A DNA stretch of 40,047 nt from Candidatus Omnitrophota bacterium (GTDB lineage Bacteria > Omnitrophota > Gorgyraeia > Zapsychrales > Fredricksoniimonadaceae). A model generated the notes under the pieces. The model was not told the DNA's origin, did no database searches, and saw only the letters and a list, made by a program, of their open reading frames with translations. A program made the position numbers and the translations under genes. The stretch covers positions 1-40,047 of the forward strand of contig CAIUQE010000007.1 in the NCBI GenBank assembly GCA_903901225.1, read 5' to 3'. Positions within the stretch are counted from its first letter, which is position 1, and the number at the start of each line of letters is the position of its first letter. Shown here one piece after another: positions 28,081-34,797 of this stretch.

Positions 28081-30565
28081 GCCATTTGACCTCGTAGATA
28101 AAGACCTTGGTGCGGCCGCTCAGGTCTTCTTCCTTCGAAAAGAGTTTGAAGTTCTCCAGCCCTTTCCCGTCAAAATAATACATCTTGATGACGAGTGAAT
28201 TCGCGAGCCCCCGGTCCATCAAAGCGCAATGCGGGAGATTATTATTGTCTTTATAGAATACCGCTGAATAGCCGAGGCTTGCGCCGGGAAGGGCGCGTTC
28301 GACGACCTGCCCTTTGTCCTCGTCAAGATAGATCACGCTCTGCGGGATGCCACGGCCGAATTTGGGCGAGTTGACCGTGACGGACATGCCATCGGTGTTG
28401 ACGACGATCCCTTCTTCGAAGATATGCGTTGGACCATTTTTCCCTACCAGGGAGAACGGCGCGCTTTGACGCAGCGGCCCGTTCACCAGGCTCCAGAGAA
28501 AATCCACATAGGCCGGGGAGTTCTTGGGCGGGACTTGTTTAAGCGCGGCGGGATCTTTGTTGATGCGTTCGATCTTCGCGAAATCCCATTTGCCGACATA
28601 ACCCAGAAGGACATTGCCATCCACATTCTCATTGTAGATGAGGACGTAGGATGGCGGGGGTGCGCCGTGGGTGAGCTTGAGCAGTTCCTGGGCATCGGAC
28701 GGTCCAAGGAGCCCATCCAAACGTCGAGAGGCTTCAGGCCGTGATAACGCGCAGATATCCGTCAAGAGCTGGACGGCGCGGGAAAGGGGCCAGCCGCGCG
28801 CCTCGAGGAATTCGGCCGCTTTGTTGGAACTGGTATTGAGCATGCGCAGGATGCCCAGGGCTTCCCGTTCGGTCTGGCTCAAATGGACTTTGGTCAGCCA
28901 GTAGGCTTGTTCGCCTTTGATGGAGGCGCCGTCAAAGGTGACACGACGGTCGGCGATGGCTTTGACGAAATGCCCCGGTGACCACCAGGTGTTGATAACG
29001 CTCTCAGGCGGAGATTTTTCGCGCAGGCGGGTGAGGGCCCGGTCCCAGGCGGAATTGAAGATAGGATGCAGGTATGACGCGATATCTTTGCGCGCGATGG
29101 CCAGGGGGATCAGCGTCATCATGATGAACGCGGCGGCGAATAATTTCCTTAGAAGACGCGGGGGGATCGTAATTTTTATAGAATCTTGTGAGCGCCAGAG
29201 CATGTCCAGGCCCAGGGCGAAGGTCAGGCAGATCGGGGTGGTCAGGAGGATGGTGAAGCGTTCCGCCCGCAGTGCAAGGATGAATGTTACGGCGGTGAAG
29301 GCAGTAAGCAGGATGACAGTATCCGCGGCGTGCTTGCGTTCGACCATGGCTTTCCAAAGGGAGGCCGCCAATGCCGCCATACCACCCCAAAAAACGATCG
29401 GGCCGCCGGTGAGGGCTATGGCCTGGCCGGGTTTGGTGGGGTGCAGTTCACCGACGATAATAAAAAGATCGGGCCAGCCGTTCATCTGGGGCAAAATAAA
29501 TTTTTTCAGTTCGCCCAGGGCAAAAGGAAAGAGTTCAAAGAATTGCCCGACGCCGATCATGACCATGAGCAAAAGCAGTGTTGTTCCCAGCGTGAGGCCC
29601 ATCAGGATGCCCGTATTACGCCGGTTGGGTTCCTTGAAAATGAAAGCGCGGGCCGTGATGAGGGAGAGTGACCCGACAGCCAGCGCCCAGGAGAAGGCCC
29701 AGCCTGTCCAGAAACGCGCGTACAAGGTGAAGGACAGTCCTGCCAGAACGCCCCAGATCAGCATTTTTTTCAGGTTATCCGTCGCGCGCAGGGCCAGAAA
29801 AAGCAGCCCCAGGTTGAGGACGGGAAAGAGCACACTATAGGTGTCATTGTCGTACCAGGCAAAGGTGCTGCGTTGCAGATAAATGGGAGAGAGGATAAAA
29901 AAGACCGATGCCGTGAATGCTGCCGGCCATTCACAGCCCAGTCCGAAGCAGGCCAGGAGAAAGGCCGCGAGCACAACAGGAAAAAGGAAGAGCGGGGTGA
30001 ATCCCAGCCCGGTCATAAGGTCGATGCCGGGATTGAAGAATTGGGTGATCCGGTAAACCCACGCGCCGATGTAGGGATGCCACGTTTGCGGTTCCCAGTA
30101 GCCGATGGGCGCGAGCATCTTGGCGTTGAAATATCGGCTTCCGTCGACGCGGGAGCTGACGTCGCCTTTGTTCAGGATGTTCTGTGTCAGGTCAAGGAAA
30201 TAATAGGAATCGGATTCCTGCAGGTAATGCTTTTTTTCCTTGTTGTGTTGTAACAGCTGAAGGCCGACCTGGTCAAAGGCGTCGCGGAACTTCTGGCTGT
30301 TGGCGTGCATGACCTCATTGAGGCCAGCCTGGATGAGGCGGGCTTTTTCCGCGGGCGGCAAGGACGGGAACTGCGCATTGATCCGGGCCGTGATCGCGGC
30401 GCGGACTTTGCCGATGACCATCATGGTCGCCTGTTCGTATTCATCCGAAGCCGTGTTGTGGGTCAGAGGGTACAGGCGAAAATACAAGCCGATCGCCAGG
30501 GCCGCGAGGCCGCAAATGATCCAGGGTAACAGATGAAAAGACCGCTGTGGGGAGGTGTCAGACAT
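28067..30565 (-). CDS. STT3/PglB/AglB-like oligosaccharyltransferase
   Basis: 832 residues. Predicted to transfer a lipid-linked oligosaccharide to Asn residues of exported proteins. The N-terminal half is polytopic. Metal-site motifs are an ESDSYYFLD segment near residue 120 and WYDNDTYSVLFP with D239 and D241, matching the second DxD of STT3. The sequon-binding motif normally WWDYG reads WWSPG (527-531), followed by ADRRVTFDGASI, the usual ANRxxxxDNxT position. The C-terminal ~200 residues form a soluble domain. ATG 30565 is chosen: the longer TTG start at 30601 lies inside the upstream protease gene. Substitution of the WWD aspartate is notable, since it contacts the +2 Ser/Thr of the sequon in known enzymes. 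Confidence 0.88.
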   Translation of the reverse strand: MSDTSPQRSFHLLPWIICGLAALAIGLYFRLYPLTHNTASDEYEQATMMVIGKVRAAITARINAQFPSLPPAEKARLIQAGLNEVMHANSQKFRDAFDQVGLQLLQHNKEKKHYLQESDSYYFLDLTQNILNKGDVSSRVDGSRYFNAKMLAPIGYWEPQTWHPYIGAWVYRITQFFNPGIDLMTGLGFTPLFLFPVVLAAFLLACFGLGCEWPAAFTASVFFILSPIYLQRSTFAWYDNDTYSVLFPVLNLGLLFLALRATDNLKKMLIWGVLAGLSFTLYARFWTGWAFSWALAVGSLSLITARAFIFKEPNRRNTGILMGLTLGTTLLLLMVMIGVGQFFELFPFALGELKKFILPQMNGWPDLFIIVGELHPTKPGQAIALTGGPIVFWGGMAALAASLWKAMVERKHAADTVILLTAFTAVTFILALRAERFTILLTTPICLTFALGLDMLWRSQDSIKITIPPRLLRKLFAAAFIMMTLIPLAIARKDIASYLHPIFNSAWDRALTRLREKSPPESVINTWWSPGHFVKAIADRRVTFDGASIKGEQAYWLTKVHLSQTEREALGILRMLNTSSNKAAEFLEARGWPLSRAVQLLTDICALSRPEASRRLDGLLGPSDAQELLKLTHGAPPPSYVLIYNENVDGNVLLGYVGKWDFAKIERINKDPAALKQVPPKNSPAYVDFLWSLVNGPLRQSAPFSLVGKNGPTHIFEEGIVVNTDGMSVTVNSPKFGRGIPQSVIYLDEDKGQVVERALPGASLGYSAVFYKDNNNLPHCALMDRGLANSLVIKMYYFDGKGLENFKLFSKEEDLSGRTKVFIYEVKWPKSF

Positions 30566-30575
30566 AGCGTTCACT

Positions 30576-31256
30576 TTATCGGGTTTGGGATTTGTTCGCA
30601 AGAGTTAAGTAAGCAAAATGGATCTTGTTGGCCGGGATGACCAGGCAGGCCCGGTTTTGACCGGTTATTTTCGCGTTCATCATGCCCAGAAAACGTCCTT
30701 GCTTGTCAAAGACAGGATTCCCGCTGTCGCCTTCATAGTGGTTGATATCAAGTTCAAAGAATTCCGGGGTTTGAGCCGGGTCGCTGTGGTGCACGCCGAT
30801 GGCCTTGATGTGCCCGCCGGAAATAACGGGGCCGATCATGTCGGAGTGGCCGATCGTGACGACATCCTCGCCGAGCGAGGCCAGGTTGGAATCGGCCCAG
30901 GTAATGGGGGTCATGGCGCGCGGTGGTGTCACCTGGAGCAGGGCAAGGTCATCGTCGGGCGAAATAAAAAGGACGCGGGCGTTGAGCGTTTCGCCGGTCT
31001 TCAGCGTCACGCGGATATATTCTGACCCGAAAACAACATGGGTGTTCGTGGCAACGGTGCCGTTCGCGTCCAGGATCACCCCGGCCCCTGTGCTTTGTAG
31101 TGTCCCTGTCTTTCCATCCGTTGGGGGCAGGGGCGTCAGGGCCTGGACGGTAACGATCGAGGCGCGCAGCTGCTCGTACAACGGGATACCTTCCGCCGCG
31201 TGCAGCGGGAGGGCTGGGAAGATCAGAAGGGACAAGAAGATCAATAATGTGCGCAT
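30576..31256 (-). CDS. Secreted trypsin-like serine protease (S1C-like)
   Basis: 226 residues. A signal peptide (1-20, ending LPLHA) is followed by a compact chymotrypsin fold. The catalytic triad is complete: H73 in TNTHVV, D103 in DDDLALL, S178 in EGDSGNPVF. There is no PDZ domain, unlike DegP/HtrA. It ends ten bases before the STT3-like gene on the same strand, so the two are likely co-transcribed and both act in the periplasm. A role in processing or quality control of exported glycoproteins is possible but unproven. Confidence 0.9.
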   Translation of the reverse strand: MRTLLIFLSLLIFPALPLHAAEGIPLYEQLRASIVTVQALTPLPPTDGKTGTLQSTGAGVILDANGTVATNTHVVFGSEYIRVTLKTGETLNARVLFISPDDDLALLQVTPPRAMTPITWADSNLASLGEDVVTIGHSDMIGPVISGGHIKAIGVHHSDPAQTPEFFELDINHYEGDSGNPVFDKQGRFLGMMNAKITGQNRACLVIPANKIHFAYLTLANKSQTR

Positions 31257-31314
31257 TCGATAGAGTACTCTGATGGCGGCGTAGTGTGCAAGATTTTTCT
31301 TTAAGTCGAAATTT

Positions 31315-31342
31315 TTGACAAACTAGTTTGGTATTATAAAAT
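31315..31342 (+). promoter_or_regulatory. Possible upstream promoter
   Basis: TTGACA at 31315-31320 with TAAAAT at 31337-31342, spacer 16 bp, in the gap between the divergent protease and the + strand secreted-protein gene. It would give a 5' leader of about 145 bases. Confidence 0.45.
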
Positions 31343-31391
31343 TGTGAACGTTTATGCCGAATGTTCGTTTCTTGCCTTTTTATTGCATCCC

Positions 31392-31421
31392 TTGACTTTT
31401 CGGACATGTATCGTGTATATT
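31392..31421 (+). promoter_or_regulatory. Promoter of the first modular secreted protein
   Basis: TTGACT at 31392-31397 and TATATT at 31416-31421, spacer 18 bp, about 70 bases before the ATG at 31495. It lies in an AT-rich divergent region and is closer to the gene than the candidate at 31315. Confidence 0.55.
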
Positions 31422-31494
31422 TCTTTTTACAGGTATGTGTGCCTGTTTTCCAAAAGAAAATTTTCATTATTTTCCGGCCCCAGGGAGACTTGAC

Positions 31495-33843
31495 ATGAGG
31501 AAGATCACTTCTTTTTTTGTTTTGGTGGCGTTTGTTCTTACCTGTATCATGCCGCCGCAAGGTTTTGCGCAAACCATTTCGGCTATAGGCCTTATGCCTT
31601 CGCCCGGGACGCAGGCGGGTTTGAGCCCCGTGTTCACGCCGGCGCATCTCAAGGGTATGGTCATTAACCCCAACGATCCTTTCAAGTTTGATTTTCTTAT
31701 TTATCGCGGCGATGCGCCTTTGACGCAGGATCAGAAGAAGGACGAATATGCCCGGCTCATCAAGTATTTTCTCGCGTCCCTGGCGGTTCCCGACACGGAC
31801 CAGTGGGTGAACCTTTCGCCCTATGAGAAAGACCGCATTATCCCTGATAATTTCGGATTGACCGCTATCGGGCGCGACCTTCTGGCGCAGGATTATCTGT
31901 TGAAGCAGATCTCGGCCTCGCTGACCAATCCCGATACGGATCTGGGCAAGAAATTCTGGGATGGGGTCTACGCGCAGGCGTACCAGAAATTTGGCACGAC
32001 AGCTATTCCCACCGACACGTTTAATAAGGTATGGATCACCCCGGACAAGGCTGTGGTGTACGAGAAAGGCAATTCGGTCGTGGTGCTGGAGCATCATCTG
32101 AAGGTCATGCTGGAAAAGGATTACCTGGCGACCCGTGAGAGCAAGGAAGGGGCCGTGACCGGCGAGGACAATGAAACGGCGGCCATTTCCCACAAGGTCA
32201 TGCGTGCGGTCATTATCCCGGCGATCGAGAAAGAGGTCAACGAAGGCAAGAACTTCGCGCCCTTGCGTCAGGTTTACAGCGGGATGCTGCTGGCGAGCTG
32301 GTACAAGCTGGCGCTCAAGGAGTCTATTCTCGGAAAACTTTACGCGGACAAGAGTAAGGTCAAAGGGATCGACCAGGACCCGAAGAACAACCAGGAGATC
32401 TACAGCCAGTATGTTCAGGCGTTCCGCAAGGGTGTTTTTAATATGATCAAGGAGGATGCGGATCATTACACGCAAGAGGTTATCCCGAGGAAGTATTTTT
32501 CGGGTGGAGCGGTTAATAATGAGAAGGATGTTCTGCAGCGCCTGAAGGGGGCATCTGGCCGTGCCGATGATGCGCAGGGTGCGTTAGAGAAGGTCGACCT
32601 TGCGGAGGCCACGCTGGCAGATGCGTCGCAAATGGCATTTGGGAACGAGAAAAATATAGTTCAGTATGATGGTGTTCATATTGGAACTCCTGCGATGCTT
32701 AGTGTTTCTCGCTATTATTTATTGTTGAAAAATATGCCGGCGAAAGGTATTTGGGAAGATCGGAATGATGGATCGATTCAAATTGAAGAGATATATTCAA
32801 ACAAAATCCTGCATGATGCCAAGCGTCTTGGGTTGTCCGTTAAAGCTGGCTATCTCAAATTCGAACATGTCGTTCAGGTATATGCCGAGGAGCGTGCGCT
32901 GGTCATTAAAGTGAAGGATTCTTTGAGTCCAACCGGTAGCCTTAAATATACGTTAAATAATGCCGGGATCACGAAGGAAGTTGATAATTCAGAGCTGACG
33001 GTTGCGGATGCAAAAAGCTTTATAGAAACAACAAACTCAATTTGGGTGATCAAGCCTCAAGAAGTAAAAGATGTCAATCCCAGGGTGAGTCAAACCATAA
33101 CGAAATTGTTAAAGAGGCACTTTCCCCTGGAAACACAGGGAGTAGAGAGCCGATTCTCTGGCATCAGATATGAGGATACTATCAGGCGGATCATGAATCG
33201 CATTTCCTGGAAAATTAAGGGAACACCAAAAGATAGCAAGATTCTTGTCGAGCTCGCTGTGGAGGAGGGCGACTATCCTTTGGGGAGCGATTTTGCGCAG
33301 GGAATGAAGAGTGCAGACAATTCGCAAACTAGGTCATTGGCAGATGATTTGAAGGCGGGATGGAAAAAGGATCATCCTCAGGGTCCTGATAGAACTAATT
33401 TGTATGATCTGTGGAGGGGCAGGCAAGTTGAGAAAAGTATTGTGCCTGAAAATTATAAAAGAGATTCTTTGTTGAGTGGAGATGTTAAAAAAACTAATAA
33501 TGCGGATGAAAGAAGGCCTGGCCATGAATTTGTTTATGCGCCAGAAAATGAGGACTCTGATACTTTGAATTTAGGCTTGGTAGTTGTTGCAGCAGTTTGG
33601 TTGACAGGCGGGGAAAGCGATCAAGATAATGCCGAAAATATTAAAGGTGGTATCGATTTCGCGCGATCCAATCTCAGCCTGCAGATCAAACGCGATGGCG
33701 CCGGGGTGCCTTTGCCGGTGGGCCAGCAGGATCTGGACAGCATCCATATCAACGGCCTGGTGCCGGTCATCCTGAACATCCGCCCGGCCGCGGGCGTGCC
33801 TTTGTTCAGCGAGGCGGGAACGGCGCATCTTCAAGCCGCCTAG
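31495..33843 (+). CDS. Modular secreted protein, paralog 1
   Basis: 782 residues. Signal peptide 1-25 (core SFFVLVAFVLTCIM, end GFAQ). Residues ~25-338 form a module shared with the protein at 34798: NLSPYEKDRIIP, GRDLLAQDYLLKQ, DTFNKVWI and IPRKYFSGG are nearly identical in both. Residues ~345-710 are unrelated to the paralog and are encoded by clearly AT-richer DNA (about 32,630-33,640). The last ~65 residues (GGIDFARSNLSLQ ... INGLVPVILNIRP) match the tail of the second paralog, so the middle looks like an exchangeable insert between conserved export and tail modules. I associate the N-terminal module with large Omnitrophota proteins; function is unknown. ATG 31495 is preferred to TTG 31435 because of the AGGGAG ribosome-binding site and signal peptide. 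Confidence 0.85.
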   Translation: MRKITSFFVLVAFVLTCIMPPQGFAQTISAIGLMPSPGTQAGLSPVFTPAHLKGMVINPNDPFKFDFLIYRGDAPLTQDQKKDEYARLIKYFLASLAVPDTDQWVNLSPYEKDRIIPDNFGLTAIGRDLLAQDYLLKQISASLTNPDTDLGKKFWDGVYAQAYQKFGTTAIPTDTFNKVWITPDKAVVYEKGNSVVVLEHHLKVMLEKDYLATRESKEGAVTGEDNETAAISHKVMRAVIIPAIEKEVNEGKNFAPLRQVYSGMLLASWYKLALKESILGKLYADKSKVKGIDQDPKNNQEIYSQYVQAFRKGVFNMIKEDADHYTQEVIPRKYFSGGAVNNEKDVLQRLKGASGRADDAQGALEKVDLAEATLADASQMAFGNEKNIVQYDGVHIGTPAMLSVSRYYLLLKNMPAKGIWEDRNDGSIQIEEIYSNKILHDAKRLGLSVKAGYLKFEHVVQVYAEERALVIKVKDSLSPTGSLKYTLNNAGITKEVDNSELTVADAKSFIETTNSIWVIKPQEVKDVNPRVSQTITKLLKRHFPLETQGVESRFSGIRYEDTIRRIMNRISWKIKGTPKDSKILVELAVEEGDYPLGSDFAQGMKSADNSQTRSLADDLKAGWKKDHPQGPDRTNLYDLWRGRQVEKSIVPENYKRDSLLSGDVKKTNNADERRPGHEFVYAPENEDSDTLNLGLVVVAAVWLTGGESDQDNAENIKGGIDFARSNLSLQIKRDGAGVPLPVGQQDLDSIHINGLVPVILNIRPAAGVPLFSEAGTAHLQAA

Positions 33844-33865
33844 CGTTCACGATCTTGAAAAGATC

Positions 33866-33903
33866 AAAAAGCCCGCGCGGGACACCTTGCGCGGGTTTTT
33901 TTT
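33866..33903 (+). terminator. Intrinsic terminator
   Basis: Stem CCCGCGC (33872-33878) pairs with GCGCGGG (33889-33895), followed by eight T and preceded by five A. It lies about 25 bases after the stop of the first modular protein. Confidence 0.9.
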
Positions 33904-33916
33904 CAATAATTAATGT

Positions 33917-33962
33917 TTGGCGTTGAAGATAAGACGTGTTATATTTAGCTAGATTAGCTAGA
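33917..33962 (+). promoter_or_regulatory. Promoter and operator of the toxin-antitoxin pair
   Basis: TTGGCG at 33917-33922 and TATATT at 33940-33945, spacer 17 bp. Starting at the end of the -10 box are two adjacent copies of TTAGCTAGA (33945-33953 and 33954-33962), each containing the palindrome TAGCTA. Placement over the start of transcription fits autorepression by the antitoxin, as is usual for Phd/YefM systems. Confidence 0.6.
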
Positions 33963-33979
33963 TAGAAAGGAGTGTTCGC

Positions 33980-34258
33980 ATGAAAATGATTGAAAAGACT
34001 GGAGCCGCATCACTCAGGGCGGTCTGGAAGCTGGCGGATGCCAAGAACAAGTTCAGTGAGGTCGTTGACCGCGCCCTTCATAATGTCCCGCAGACTGTTT
34101 CCCGTCGGGGGGAGAAGGTCGTTGTGATCTCCGAGAAGGCGTATCAGAAACTTTGCGGTGTCGAAGATTCGTTCCTGGATTTCCTCTTCAAGGGGCCGGG
34201 ACTGGAGGGCGTGGACCTTGACCGGAACAAGGCTCCCATGAGAAAGGTTGACTTATGA
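33980..34258 (+). CDS. Phd/YefM-type antitoxin
   Basis: 92 residues. The N-terminal ~65 residues match the Phd/YefM DNA-binding fold: LADAKNKFSEVVDRALHN, then QTVSRRGEKVVVISEKAYQKL. The C-terminal ~25 residues (FKGPGLEGVDLDRNKAPMRKVDL) form the toxin-binding tail. It overlaps the toxin ATG by four bases. AAAGGAG precedes the start at a good distance. Confidence 0.92.
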   Translation: MKMIEKTGAASLRAVWKLADAKNKFSEVVDRALHNVPQTVSRRGEKVVVISEKAYQKLCGVEDSFLDFLFKGPGLEGVDLDRNKAPMRKVDL

Positions 34259-34671
34259 AGGTGCTCCTGGACACATGCATTATCTCTGATATTTACCGGG
34301 CGCACCAAACGGAGCGCCTGCGTGCTGCGTTGGAGGCGATCGGCGAGGAGAATTGTTATATCAGTGTCGTGACCCTGGGGGAGCTTGCCAATGGCACTCA
34401 CCAGTTGCCGGAAGGGAAGAAGAAAAGAGACCTCCTGCACTGGGTTGAGCAGTTCGAGATAAAATACAATGACAGGCTTTTTCCGATCGATGCTGAAGTG
34501 GCCAGGCTCTGGGGTGAGTTGACCGCCAAAGCCAGGAATACGGGGAAGAATATCCCAGTGGCGGATGGATTGATCGCGGCGACGGCGTTGTGCCACGGCC
34601 TGTTTGTCATGACTGAAAATGTTAAAGATTTTGAGGCGACCGGGGTCCCGTTGATCAATCCGTACGCCTAA
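34255..34671 (+). CDS. PIN-domain toxin, VapC/FitB-like
   Basis: 138 residues. A PIN-fold ribonuclease with the acidic metal-binding residues D6 (LLDTCI), E43 (TLGELANG) and D104 (VADGLIAA) in place, plus the TENVKDF end motif. Length is typical. The partner is a Phd-type antitoxin, a common pairing for FitB-like PIN toxins. The pair lies between two paralogous secreted proteins. The active site looks intact, so the toxin is probably functional. Confidence 0.93.
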   Translation: MKVLLDTCIISDIYRAHQTERLRAALEAIGEENCYISVVTLGELANGTHQLPEGKKKRDLLHWVEQFEIKYNDRLFPIDAEVARLWGELTAKARNTGKNIPVADGLIAATALCHGLFVMTENVKDFEATGVPLINPYA

Positions 34672-34725
34672 GCACTTTACTCCGCATCTTATCCCATCTG
34701 GTTTAGCCTATTTCGCCCCAGTCCC

Positions 34726-34753
34726 TTGTTATTACCTCTAGAACTAGTATATA
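34726..34753 (+). promoter_or_regulatory. Possible promoter of the second modular protein
   Basis: TTGTTA at 34726-34731 and TATATA at 34748-34753, spacer 16 bp, followed by a short leader that holds GTATATA (34747-34753) and its complement TATATAC (34782-34788), which could form a small hairpin or be an operator. AAGGA sits four bases before the ATG at 34798. Confidence 0.4.
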
Positions 34754-34797
34754 GTTACAAGTGGTGGTGGTAATTTGTACTTATATACAAGGACGTT

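Noticed and set aside
34726-34797. Riboswitch in the leader of the second modular protein
   Set aside because: The leader is too short and shows only a small AT-rich inverted repeat, without any known aptamer pattern.
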